A stretch of DNA of 64,000 nt from Petunia secreta (Eukaryota; Streptophyta; Magnoliopsida; Solanales; Solanaceae). The notes beneath the pieces were generated by a model. It saw nothing but the letters and a program-made list of their open reading frames with translations. It did not search any database and was not told the origin of the DNA. Below, piece after piece: positions 1 through 11,300 of this stretch (position 1 is the stretch's first letter; every line of letters begins with the position of its first letter). Where the stretch lies: the NCBI GenBank assembly GCA_029990175.1, contig JARKIP010000011.1:22914001-22978000 (forward strand), read 5' to 3'. Made by a program: the position numbers and the translations under genes.

Positions 1-828
1 TAGTGTAATCATCAAGGAATAAAATGTAATAACGATAGCCAGAATTTGAAGCAATAGGAGCCTGCCATACAGATCAGGGGCGGATCCAGAATTCGGAGGT
101 ACCGGGTGCCATATTGGTTTAAACGTAAATGTGTCGATATTTACATTATCCAAAAAAAAAAGTTCGTACATGAATCGATTAAACTAAAAAATGCAATATT
201 AATGACAACTAGGAGGCAAGATAGTTCCAAAAGATAGTATTTATATCATAAATACTAAATACACATCATTCATTTGCAATTGTCGGTGAATTCTCATACT
301 CTGAAAATTATGATATCGTTACTTACATTAGCAAAAAGTGAAATATAAATTTACAAATAAAATAGTTGATATAGGAGACATATGAAATAAACAACAAAAA
401 AATTACCAAATAGGACTAGGAAATAAATAAAAACAAAAAAAGAAGTAAAAGCCTTACAAAAGGAAGGAGTTCTTGGCCAACACTTTAGCAAGCTTGATTT
501 TTAATTAGAAATTATTGGGAAGGAGCAGGGCTGTTTTGATTTTGGATTGGTGGCCATATGGGGGAAGGAGTCGCTAGTTTATAATTAGGATAAAGAAGGG
601 TTGATTTTTTATTTGGGCGAAAATATTATGTTGGTGTAAAGGAAACAAGTAGGTCAATGAAATAAAAAATTTAAAAGAAAAATCAAAAGTTATTGTCATA
701 ATTATAAAAGCAAGTCAAATGATTAATGAGAGAGAAATAAAAAAACAAAAGAAAAAGAAGATACAATTTAAGTGGGAGGCTATGTAGGCGCACATGGGAG
801 TCTGGGACTATAACTATGCATAAAACTA

Positions 829-859
<31 letters not shown>

Positions 860-2718
860 AAGAGTGTGTCTAGTAGGATTCGAAAAAAAAGAATGTGTCT
901 AGTGGGGATTCAAATATGGGTATTTGGGAAGAAAGCAAAGACCCTTACCACTGGCACCCCGGGAGCTTTTGTTACTGTGGGTGCCAATTTAAATATTTGT
1001 ATTATTTCCAATATGGATATACCAATATATACACAGTTTCCGCCGGGGACCCGCTACCTCTAATGTAAATCCTCCCCTGCATACATCCAAATAAAATAAA
1101 ACAAACGGAGAATTTTCATTGCTACTTGATAAAGAAAAAGGCATGCGAGTTTGTTTGCCTAAATGGCAAACGTTGCAAGAATTATTGCTAAAGGAAGAAG
1201 TACTTCCAATTAATCGTCTTGCAACTAAAGAACTAAGAGACTCGTGACTAGGATGTCCCAAATGCTGATGCCAAATGGAAGCATGCACGACCTTAGCAAA
1301 GAGAGCAAAATTAGAGATGCGAGATGAAACACGGAGTAGATAAAGAGATCTAGTGTTGTTACAATGGAGCAGTGTTGTCTTGGTCTTCTTGTCCTTGACA
1401 AAGAAAGCAGAGTTAGTAAATTCTATGAAATAGTTATTATTATCACATAAGCTTTGAATAGAGAGTAAATTTTTAGTAAGAGATGGAACATATAAAGCAT
1501 TCTTTAAATGAAGACGCCTAGAACTTGTAGGAACACTAGAGGAACCAGTGTAGTTAATAGATATTAGAGTACCATTGCCCACCATAACTTGAGCAGAACC
1601 AGAATAAGGAGTATGGGAAGTAAGGATAGAAGGATCATTTTTCATGTGAGAAGATGCTCCAGAGTCGGGGTACCAAACCATTGGTTGAACCTTTTCCAAA
1701 TTTATTGTCGCAAATGACTTAAGAATATTTTAAGCGACATAAGAGTGATTGAATCTGTTACTACAGTGCTGTGTGAAATATTCAAAACATATCTTACATA
1801 GTTTTGTAGGGATAAAAAGAGGTCTATCCAAAATACCATTAGAAGGTGAAGGTGCGCGAAACTGGTGTTGAGGAGCAGACCATGAAGAGTTGTAATATCC
1901 ACGGCCCCTGCCATATTGTCCTCTGTTAGTTTTGCCACGACCTCGTCTATGTGAATTCCTTTTTGTATACTGAGTAATAGGAGCGGATGATGCATTAGAA
2001 GTAGTCTTCCCTTCAATTGTAACAAGCAATGCGGATTGAGGATTGGATTCTTAAGAGGCATTAGCAGCAATATGTGCTTCTTCAGTGAGAAGAAGTGTCG
2101 TAATGCAATGAAAGAAGGGAGTGAACCGGTGACATTTAATCCAGAAACAAATGTACGATAAGAAGAAGGGAGTCCTTGCAGTGCCTGAGTAACTAGATCA
2201 TCATCCGTTAGAGGCTTACCAGTTGCCTTTAGAGAGCAGGCAATACAGTAAAGTTGTTGAAGATAATCCTCCATAGAAAGGGATCCTTTCTTAAAATTTT
2301 GTAATTTGGATTTAAGATGAATAGCCGAGGAAGATACTTGATCCAAATATAGTGATGCTAGGGTATCTCAAGCCTATTTAGATGTCTCACATCACAAGCA
2401 TAGTTCAAGAGTGTGTCGAGAACGGCAGGAGAAAGTGTTGGATTAATCCAACTTAATACAATTGTATCACACTGAACCCATAACTTAAAATCTTCATGAT
2501 CTGACGAGGGACATGGTATGATACCATCCACTAGCGATAGGAGGTTGTAACTTTAAGAACTGTAACAAAGACTTTCTTCCAGGTAAGGTATTTTAGATAT
2601 GTCAATTCAATAGGAATAAACCCCTGATATTATAAACAACTGGAGGAGGAACATGAAGACTGAGAGAAGATTGATTTGAAATTTTTTTAGTAGAAATGGA
2701 AGAAACTTCAGAAGCCAT
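1..2718 (-). pseudogene. Ty1/copia gag-pol remnant (GAG, zinc knuckle, protease, start of integrase), interrupted by a hAT-like element
   Basis: This is the 5' half of a copia polyprotein. The GAG start ATG is at 2718-2716. From there to about 2346 the frame is heavily decayed. At 2346-1730 a UBN2-type GAG and an Arg/Gly-rich stretch can be read, followed by a knuckle-like CKICF..HC motif. A TAA near 1730 interrupts it. From 1699 the same frame reads YPDSGASSHM (aspartic protease site) and then HLGHPS..CNVCHLGK (the HHCC pre-integrase domain). The integrase core begins near 1100, is cut by the insertion at 75-1079, and resumes at 74-1 in frame (SNSGYRYYILFLDDYT is readable there). Reverse transcriptase and RNase H would lie left of the window. 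The element is dead: it has several stops and a split integrase. Confidence 0.85.
75..1079. mobile_element. Non-autonomous hAT-like DNA transposon (about 1.0 kb) inside copia integrase
   Basis: The ends are inverted: CAGGGGCGGATCC on the left and, read inward from the right, CAGGGGAGGATTTAC. The flanks are catacaga(t) on the left and catacatc on the right, matching at the first six positions. This is compatible with a decayed 8 bp hAT target duplication. Independent support comes from the host copia frame, which reads ..LFYLDV just outside the right end and continues with QAPIASNSGYRYY on the left side once the insert is ignored. The interior is AT-rich, with an A run at 830-856, and shows no transposase. 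I infer a deletion derivative or MITE mobilised in trans. Confidence 0.75.
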
Positions 2719-2730
2719 TGAGAGAGATGT

Positions 2731-2748
2731 TATTGGCTCTTAATACCA
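2731..2748 (-). other. Primer binding site of the copia remnant
   Basis: On the minus strand this reads TGGTATTAAGAGCC, close to the plant initiator-tRNA-Met complement used by copia elements. It sits between the putative LTR end at 2752 and the GAG ATG at 2718. Confidence 0.6.
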
Positions 2749-2751
2749 GGA

Positions 2752-2909
2752 TGAAATAGAAGTTTGTATAATCAGGACGTGAGTTTCCTCACCCTTGGAA
2801 CTCTTATTTATATAGACAAGTTACAACATTTTTGTACATCATAGATAACTATAGAATAAATCATAATAGAATCCTACTATAAGTAATATACAAAAGGATA
2901 ATGCTGACA
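2752..2909 (-). repeat. Putative 5' LTR of the copia remnant
   Basis: The minus strand begins TGTCAGCATT and ends TATTTCA just before the primer binding site. It contains a TATATAAATA box near 2805-2816. The other LTR lies outside the window, so the outer boundary at 2909 rests only on the TG..CA rule and is uncertain. Confidence 0.4.
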
Positions 2910-2999
2910 TCCCTATCTTTCGTTCTCGTGATCACAACCATCTTCCTGTTTCTATGAACTCTGTTCGCTTGCTTCGACCATATCATTAGATACATTTTG

Positions 3000-3044
3000 G
3001 GAACTTTATTTCATGGAACTTTATTTCATGGAACTTTATTTCAT
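3000..3044 (+). repeat. Three perfect copies of a 15 bp tandem repeat
   Basis: The unit ggaactttatttcat occurs three times head to tail with no mismatch. It lies just outside the putative copia LTR. No function is suggested. Confidence 0.9.
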
Positions 3045-3821
3045 CCCAAATAAACTCAATTTTATTCCGAAATATGCATCACACCATTCAAACATTAACA
3101 AGAAGCATTCCACACATTTCTAGCACATATTCCATTAATATGGGTAGTTTAGAAAATAAAATCAAAAGTAGGTAGACTTAATTTTACGGGCGTAACATGT
3201 GAATGAGTGTTGAATGAATCTCATAGCGATTGTGGGATAAGGTAATTTGTCTCTTTATAAGGCTTGCATAATCCTCATTCCTTTGAGCTAGCTTTTGTGA
3301 TGGAGTTAGGCCTAATCCAAGAGCCCCCAATTGAGAATTTTATCTTAGCACCTACAGACCAATTGCTCTATTTATTCTTGTTATCTTATGGTACAAAACT
3401 GTTTGCTTAGGGTGTTAGTGGTATTTGAAAATAGACTATAACGATATTGATTCAATTTTTAGGCTCTTTAAAACATCATGACCATACTGATCATTAGGTT
3501 AGGTTTTATATTTTAATAAAAAGAAATAGAAATACTATGGAACCAAACAAATTTATAGGCATAAAATACTTTATATTAAACTTATATGCGTATATATATA
3601 TGAATATATAATTTATAATTAACTTTATAAATAACAAAGCATAGAATGATTCACCTTAGGCCTTGGGGTTAAATCTATAATCTCCAATGTCCCAACCTAT
3701 TATAATAGTACTAGTACTGCTATTACTAAAAGTTGAAACTGGCGTGCTTCAATAGCGTAATGCTTTCCATAAGTTTCGATCTCTAGATATAGTTCTTGCA
3801 AAAGTGTCGAATTTGTTTTAG
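3045..3821. other. AT-rich spacer, no gene recognised
   Basis: There is no convincing reading frame, splice pattern or repeat boundary here. The stretch continues on the far side of the Tat element at 14565, so it is the older target sequence. Confidence 0.6.
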
Positions 3822-3826
3822 GAGGT

Positions 3827-4382
3827 TGTATGGGCCTAAATCAGTTTAGGTATATAAATCGAATTAGGATTCGGATACAAGCAATTCTTCGTATCAAAGT
3901 TAAAATAATATGCGAAATAGATGTAAATGCGAAGTAATAACGGTATTTCAATATATGAATGTGATTACAAATTTGGGCAGCGTTTCAGTACAAATTTATG
4001 GATGCCTACAATACAAAATGATCTAATATTTATAGGCGTGTAGTCCCTGCCCACGTTCTCCATTAGCAGCTGCATTGTCTCCCACGATCTGGGCATTAAA
4101 TGGAGGAGTTAGTGGGGGTAAAGTAGTGGGCTGCAAAGCCGCTTGAACCGAGGGGATCCACCGAGGTGCGAATGAATGACCTCGGTGGCATGGCCCTGTT
4201 GCTTGATCGAGGTGATCGCTACCGAAGCTCAGCTCCCGGCTCGCCTTCGGTAACGCATCTTCGGTTTCAAGGCCTCGGCGACTCGCTCAATCGCTTCGGC
4301 GGTTGCTTTGCTGGGACATGTTCGGTCGTTAAGATTTGCATGACCGGGGCAGATCACCGCGGGTCGATTTTTACCTAATACA
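3827..4382 (-). repeat. 3' LTR of the Tat element
   Basis: It starts TGTATGGGCC and ends CAATACA or TAATACA, and aligns without gaps to 14004-14559. Differences seen include tatataaatcg/tgtacaaatcg, gcgaaatag/gcgaaagag and gggacatg/gggacgtg. Confidence 0.95.
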
Positions 4383-4401
4383 GATAGTCCCCCCACTCCT
4401 C
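4383..4401 (-). other. Polypurine tract of the Tat element
   Basis: On the minus strand this reads GAGGAGTGGGGGGACTATC, immediately upstream of the 3' LTR. This is where plus-strand priming would occur. Confidence 0.8.
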
Positions 4402-4628
4402 GGTTACCTACCGAGGCAACCGAGGAGTGGAATGAAGTTTAGCGGGAAAATGACGTGGCTCGATCTTATCCAAGCACTTTCAAAACTTGTCAACGGTCCG
4501 CATCCTATCAGGTCACTTCCCTTGGACACGTGGCGTCCATCCACTGGTTGCACGAACGGTCACGCCGTAATTTTTGTTTCCTCCAACGTTACAATGATGA
4601 CCTTTGCCACTTGCTCTTCTTCCAAACC

Positions 4629-4636
4629 TATATAAG
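4629..4636 (+). promoter_or_regulatory. Candidate TATA box of the antisense gene
   Basis: TATATAAG lies about 140 bp before the ATG at 4773 and points away from the main gag-pol promoter. It fits a separate promoter for the opposite-strand gene, but there is no expression evidence. Confidence 0.5.
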
Positions 4637-4772
4637 TACCTCCTTATCAGAACTTTTCCTTCATTTCTATCTTTTACGAACAAGAAATCTTAGAGTGAAA
4701 AAAGCTCAAGCTTCCATACTTCTTTTCTGATTAACCCCATTTCCAAGAAATTTCCAACCTTGATCTGCCATC

Positions 4773-7577
4773 ATGTCTACTACTATATCAAGGCAAGATT
4801 CAAGCGATTCGGGTGAAAGGGTGAGAGTTCCACCTTTGGCCGTAGCTGTCGCTAGTGGCGACGCTGCCGCCGCCACGCCGGTGGTGGAAGGCGGAGAGGT
4901 TTCATCGGGCGTTGGCGGTGTGCCGCGTCGCAAGGCTAGAGCTATGCGCCAACTAGCGGCGGAGGAGGAGGTCGACGCGGGGGAGGATGACGTCGTGCTT
5001 GACGACGTCATGCTGAGCAACTTTAGTGACGCCCTCCTTCGAGGTGATGACGATGGAGGGGATGGTGAAGATGGTGGCGCCGAGGGCGGAGATGCCGAGG
5101 GCGGTAATGCCGCCAAGGGGGGATCCTCGGGACCATCAATTCCCTTAGAGCAAGAACTCGAACCTCATCAAATCATCCCCTCTCACTTCAACAACAGCAA
5201 AGACCTGAAATTGCAAGCGCAAACAGCTGATCAAGAGGGGAAAAATAGGAACATTCCCGTGAACACCACCCCGACTCGCATAACTCAAGCTCACATTGAG
5301 TAGGTTCGGAGGGAGTGTCGATTCGAGCCCGAGGTGAAGGTCATCATCCCCGATCCAACAAGTAGGGTGTGCCACAACATCGAGGGGATGTCCTTCGCTT
5401 ATACTTATCCCTTCACCCTCGGTTTCTCCCTCCCAGTACACAAAGTCATCGACGACTTCTGCCGGGCATACAACTTGTGTTTGGCCCAACTTGGCCCCGG
5501 CGTCTGGAGGGTCGTTCAATGCATGGACTGGCTGAGTACGAAGGCAGGGACTGACTTCACTCTGCAGCACCTCATTTCTCTTTACTACCTCTACTTTCAC
5601 AAAGCCGGGGTGGTGGCGCTCAACAACCGAGGCAAATTTGCCCTCCTCCACAAGAGTGAAGACCACGGCGACCGAGGTTGGAGTGAGCGGTACATTTTGC
5701 TGGAGACGAAGGTTTTATCCGCTGAGCCCAATTTTCCTGAACGGTGGAATAATGCGCGTAACTGTCTTTCTTTCTGTACTTTACTCCTCGGTAGCTTATC
5801 CATTTTAATTGACTTCGTTTCTTTGTTTCTTCTTCAGCCAACAAGGTAGACATCGTGCCCCCGGCGGGTCTAACTGCTTGGGTCAAAGCAATGACCGGGG
5901 CTCTTGTGCGTCCCGAGAGGACTTGGATGAAAATGGCTGCCGAATTCGGTTGGCAGTGCAAGAGGCACGGTAAGCTTTTATGATGTTTGGGTAGGTATGC
6001 TGTTTTTTGAGATTTTGACTGACTTCTTTATTTTTCCTTCGGCGTCAGGTTTTTCAAACCGTGCCATGAACACCAAAAAGAGTAAGAAGAAGAAAGAAGA
6101 CAAGAAGAAAAAGGATGGAGAAGATACCGAGTCGGATGACGATCTGGCTGCGGTGGCCGGGGAGTACAAGGGGTTGAAGGCTTCCAAGTCTTCAAAAACT
6201 TCCAAGGGAGTCCCCGATCAGGGGACTTCCAAAGGTAACATTCCCCCTCGGTTGATATCACTAAATGTTGTTCTTTATTTGTCTTTCTTATTTTGACTTC
6301 TTTCCTTGTTGTAGGCGTGAAGAGGAAAAAGGCCCCCTCGAAGAAACCTTCTCGCTCGGTTGTTCCAAGAACCGAGGTAGTGGTTTCTTCTCGACCTGAG
6401 GCAGAAGTGGGAGGGCGCCGAAGATTGATTGACGAGCCCGATGACGCAGCTGCCGAGGTGGTGGCTCGTAGGGATGTTGATATTATTGACCTCGAGGGTC
6501 AAGAGCTCGAAGCAGAGGTTGCCACGTCAAAGGCCAAGGGCAAAGCCAAGGTTGGGGAGGTTGGCGCTACTATGTTGGAGGAAGGAGCTGGCGCTGGTGC
6601 GGTCAGGGCGCATTCCGAACCCGCGAGGATTTCATCCTCGGTGGGGTCTTATCGGAGACTCGAGGTGCCAGTTGCCTCAAACTTGTTGGCGTGTGGGAGA
6701 GAAGAGCTGCTGAGCCTTACGCCTTTGCTGGGGCCAACCGAGGACAAAGTTGTGCAAGAGTTCACCTCTGGCCAACTATACAGCACGATGGCTTCCAACG
6801 CCGTAAGGGTAAGTTTATCATACTTAAACCAAAGATTTTCAATGTTTACCTTCGGTTCATAGCTGATCTTGATTCTTCGGTCTTTGCTCAGAGCTTCATC
6901 CTTTCGCTGAAGGCCATCGAGGTCGAATCTGCGAGGACCGCCGAGGTTCGGCGCGTGTCTCGCTTGTGGGATCAGCAAATGGACAAGTTCAACACCCAAA
7001 TAGCTTCGCTGAAGGCTGAATTGGCCAAGTCCCAGTCCGATCTGCGCGAAGCCGAGGCGAACTCCGAGGCCAAAATCAAACTCCTCGGTGAGGATTATCA
7101 GGCTGAGCGCTCGAGGCTGGAGAGTGAAGTTGCGAGGCTGGACAGTGAATTGTCTCGACGAAGGCCGAGGCTGTGAACATGGCCAAAAATCATCATGAGC
7201 AGTTGAAAGATCATTTGCTCCATATTAAGAAGCTAGAGGGCAAAACTTCCAAGCTTTCAGCTAAAAATGCTCAGATTGCGGCCCTGAAAGATGAGATCGC
7301 TGATCGAAAGGATAGGGCTGCACTCAAGGTGAAAAGGGCCGAGCTGGACAAGCGATGGGCCATTATCAAGTCTCGACTAAGGCTGCTCAAGCGATGTCGC
7401 GCCGGGGAGATTGATCTGGATGAGGAGATTGCCAAAGCCGAAGTAAAATCGGCGGAGGCCCAAGCAATCATTGATGAACTCCCATCAAGTGAAGCTTCGA
7501 GTGGCGGTGAAGATGAAGAAGAAGATGAATATGCCGAGGGGGGCTCCGAGGATGGAGGTGATTCTCCCGAGGCGTAG
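4773..7577 (+). pseudogene. Five-exon antisense gene of the Tat element, putative gypsy-type transposase family (PF04195-like), with coiled coil
   Basis: I resolve five exons: 4773-5757, 5838-5969, 6049-6234, 6315-6808 and 6892-7577. All four introns (72 to 83 bp) start GT and end AG, and every junction keeps the frame (for example ERWNNA|PNKVDIVPPAG). The N-terminus is acidic and Ala/Gly-rich. The middle (SFAYTYPFTLGFSLPVHKVI, then AGLTAWVKAM) resembles the plant 'putative gypsy type transposon' family, which is an annotation by resemblance only. A Lys-rich linker (KSKKKKEDKKKKDG) follows, then a long C-terminal coiled coil and an acidic tail. There are two lesions: an in-frame TAG at 5301-5303, probably from CAG, and a one-base frameshift near 7155-7165. 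The biochemical role is unknown. Confidence 0.75.
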
Positions 7578-7599
7578 ATCTTTTGTAGTGTTGTTTTGT

Positions 7600-7676
7600 A
7601 AGCCTTCGGGCTTTTATGCTTCTGTTTTGGACCTTCGGGTCATTTTTTGGATGTAAATAATTCCAGCCTTCGGGCT
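7600..7676 (+). other. Three TTCG-loop hairpins in the 3' region of the antisense gene
   Basis: Short perfect stems closing a TTCG loop occur at 7600-7613 (AAGCC..GGCTT), 7630-7641 (GACC..GGTC) and 7665-7676 (AGCC..GGCT). The first and third are followed by T runs. All lie within 100 bp after the stop at 7577. Confidence 0.6.
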
Positions 7677-8340
7677 TTTAATGAAAGACTGTTTGCGTCT
7701 TTGCTTTTGTGGGTTTCGTGTGTTGGCTTTTCAAATATACCGAACACTTTGAAAATAGATGACATGCTTGCAAGTCTTGGCTAAATTCAATCAATGCAGA
7801 CTTAGGACGACATCTCGCCCTCGAGTCGATGCATTGTGCAGCTTCGGTGTGCAAGATTTGTATAGATAAAATGAATGAAACCAAAGTCACTTTATATGAA
7901 TGGAAACAAAGTCATTTTATTGATATCCATGAGCCCGAAAAGGCTGTTTACATGAAACCAAGTCGAAACGGACCTCGGGTAAAAAGAGTAAAAACAAACT
8001 TTCAATAAAAGCAGATTGATCATATGCCGCTATCGGGCTAATTACAATGTACTAAATCTAATCCTCGGGCATGAGTCCCCAGTTGTCGGATAGATAAGCT
8101 TCGATTGGGAGGCTCGATGTCGACCTCGCTATCAACCCTTCTCTCCCCCCCCCCCCCAGTGTTCGGTTCTGAATCTTGGTGAAGATCCGAGCACTGGAAA
8201 CGGTTCGGTTCGCTTCCTGAAGAGGTCAAGCAAAAAGATGGAACGAGGAGCAAGTTAGTACATTTCTTTTGAGAGCCATGGAGCGTCATTCGGCTCGTGG
8301 CTGTTTAATTGAAATAGAGTTGAAAAGATATTTACCTCGG
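7677..8340. other. Non-coding spacer between antisense gene and pol of the Tat element
   Basis: No reading frame is supported. A C run lies at 8148-8158. This is where the 3' ends of the two opposing genes meet. Confidence 0.6.
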
Positions 8341-11300
8341 CTAAAAGTAGTATCGCTTCAGATGGGAGATGTTCCAATTTAGAGGTTCGGGTTCTCCTTG
8401 GAGAGACTCGATATGATAAGAGCCTTTTCCAACGATTGCTTTGACTCTGTAGGGTCCTTCCCAATTTGCAATAAGCTTTCCTCCGTTGTCCTCCTTTGTT
8501 GATTGGTTCACCGTTTTCAACACATAATCTCCAATCTTGAAGTCCCTAAATTTAGCTTTCCTGTTGAGGTAAGCCTCGATCTGCCTCTTTTGGGCAACAA
8601 GCCGAACCAAAGCTAATTTCCTCTTTTCTTCGAGCAAGTCTAGCTCAATGCGCATCGCCTCTTGATTAGCGTCTTCGGCTGTGTGAGCATACCGAAGACT
8701 TGGTTCGCCCACTTCTATAGGGATGAGAGAGTCCATGCCATAGGCTAGTGAGAAAGGGGTTTCACCGGTGCTGTTCTTCTCTGTTGTTCGCATGGCCCAC
8801 AACACCCCGGGCAACTCCTCGGGCCATGGACCTTTCTTCTCATCGAGTCGCTTCTTCAAATTTTCAATTATGATCCTGTTTGAAGACTCAGCTTGGCCAT
8901 TGGCGCTTGGATGATAGGGAGTCGAGGCAATTCTTTTGATTTCCCATTGTTTGAAGAAATCGGTGATGGCTGCCCCCATGAATTGTTTACCGTTGTCACA
9001 AGCGATTTCCCTTGGGACGCCGAACCTATAGATGATATTCTTTCTAATGAAGTCGATCAGTTGCTTTTGCTTCACTTCGGTGAGAGCCGCCGCTTCCACC
9101 CATTTTGTAAAGTAATCGGTCAACACTAAGATGAAACGAACACCACCTTTCCCTTTGGGTAATAGTCCTACGACATCCATTCCCCATTTCATGAAGGGCC
9201 ATGGTGACACCACCGAATGAAGAGGCTCAGACTATTGGTGGATCATCCGCCCATGGCGTTGGCATTTATCACATTTTTGCACGAATGTTTTCACATCGGC
9301 ACTTATTGTGGGCCAATAATACCCAGCTCTTAACAACTTACGCACCAGAGATTTTCCCCCTGAGTGGTTGCCACATTCGCCCTCGTGCACTTCAGCCATC
9401 ACGTACCTTGCCACGTCGGGGCCCAAGCATTTGGCCATCGGGCCGCAATACAACCTTTTGTATAAATTGCCTTCGATCAAGTGATACGAGGATGCTTGAG
9501 TCCTCAGCTTTCTTGCTTCTTTTCTATCTTGGGGGACAGTCCCCGAGTCGAAGTAGGAGATGAATTTACTTCGCCAATCCCAACGGTTATCCATGGAGTT
9601 AACTTGTAGTTTTATCTCTCTCATTTGCGCTGATAGCAATCGAACCACCGAGTCAGTCCCCGAGTGGGTTTCATCGATCGCCGAACCAAGATTTGCCAAG
9701 GCGTCAGCCTCGGTATTCTCCTCCCGAGGTACTTGCTTAATTTTCCATTCTTGGAATTGTGTTAAGATCCTTTGTGCCCGATCCAAGTATAGCTGCATTC
9801 TGGGCTCTCGAGCCGTATAATCACCGAGGATCTGGTTGACCACCAATTGTGAATCACACCTTAGTTCGATTCTTTCAACCCCCATTTCTTTAGCTAACTC
9901 CAAGCCTGCTAGACCCGCTTCATATTCCGCTTCGTTGTTGGTTACTTTTTTTAATCGAACCGAATGCCTGACCTTTTCCCCAGTGGGTGCCCTCAATACA
10001 ATGCCTAACCCCGAACCTTTGGAGTTTGTTGCCCCATCGGTGTACAGTACCCACAGTCCCAAAGGGGATCCCTTTGCCACGAAGTTTTCCTTTTCCGCCT
10101 CGGGCAAAATTCCAATGCTAAAATCAGCCACGAAGTCTGCCAAGACTTGGGACTTAATGGCAGTTCGAGGTTGATAAGTGATGTCATACTCACTTAGCTC
10201 AACCGCCCATTTGGATAACCTCCCCGACAACTCTGGTTTGTGCAATATATTTCTCAAGGGGAAAGTTGAAACTACTGCTATTGGGTGACATTGAAAGTAG
10301 GGTCGTAGTTTCCGAGCAGTAATGAGTAAAGCAAGTGCTGATTTTTCCAAGTGTGGGTACCTGGTTTCAGCGTCGAGGAGTGTCTTGCTCACATAATAGA
10401 TGGGCTGTTGTTTGCTATCTTCCTCCCGAACCAGCACTGCACTGACTGACACTTCGGACACCGCCAAATATACCAGCAATGTCTCTCCTTCCTTTGGCTT
10501 GGCAAACAGCGGTGCGTTAGCCAAGTATTGCTTCAAATCTTTCAACGCCTGTTTACACTCCGGTGTCCACTCGAAGTGATTGTTCTTTCTCAAAATGGAG
10601 AAGAACTTGTGGCATCGCTCCGAGGACCTTGAGATAAAGCGACTCAAGGCAGCGACTCGGCCAGTTAAGCGTTGAACTTTCTTTACCCCGGTTAGCTCCT
10701 CGGGGATTTCTTCAATAGCTCTGATTTTATCTGGGTTGGCCTCGATTCCTCGTTCGGAGACAATAAAACCCAAGAACTTGCCTGATCCTACGCCGAAGGC
10801 GCACTTCTCAGGGTTCAATTTCATACCATATTGTCTCAATACGGCAAAAGCTTCCCTCAGATGATTCAAATGATCCTCCATTTGGATCGATTTGATGAGC
10901 ATGTCGTCTATGTAGACCTCCATAGACTTCCCGATGTACTCTTTAAACATGCGACACACTAGTCTTTGATATGTCGCCCCGGCGTTCTTTAGACCGAAGG
11001 GCATCACTTTGTAGCAGAAGGTACCTCGGTCTGTGATGAACGAGGTCTTCTCTTCGTCCTTCGGGTCCATGAGGATTTGGTTGTACCCCGAATATGCATT
11101 TAGGAAAGTTAATAGTTTATGTCCAGCCGTGGAGTCTATTAACCTGTCAATTTGTGGTAGTGGATATGAATCTTTGGGGCAAGCTTTGTTCAGGTCAGTG
11201 TAGTCTACGCACATTCTCCACTTGCCATTCTTCTTCGGCACAACCACAATATTGGCCAGCCACTCGGGGTATTTCACTTCTCTGATGAAGCCATTCTCTT

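Noticed and set aside
4166..4378. Short open frame present in both Tat LTRs (also 14343-14591).
   Set aside because: It lies wholly inside the LTR, has no recognisable product, and the two copies diverge where the LTR ends.
4706..5116. Minus-strand Ser/Pro-rich open frame opposite the first exon of the antisense gene.
   Set aside because: It is a shadow of a GC-rich exon. It has no motif, and the + strand frame has introns and family resemblance.
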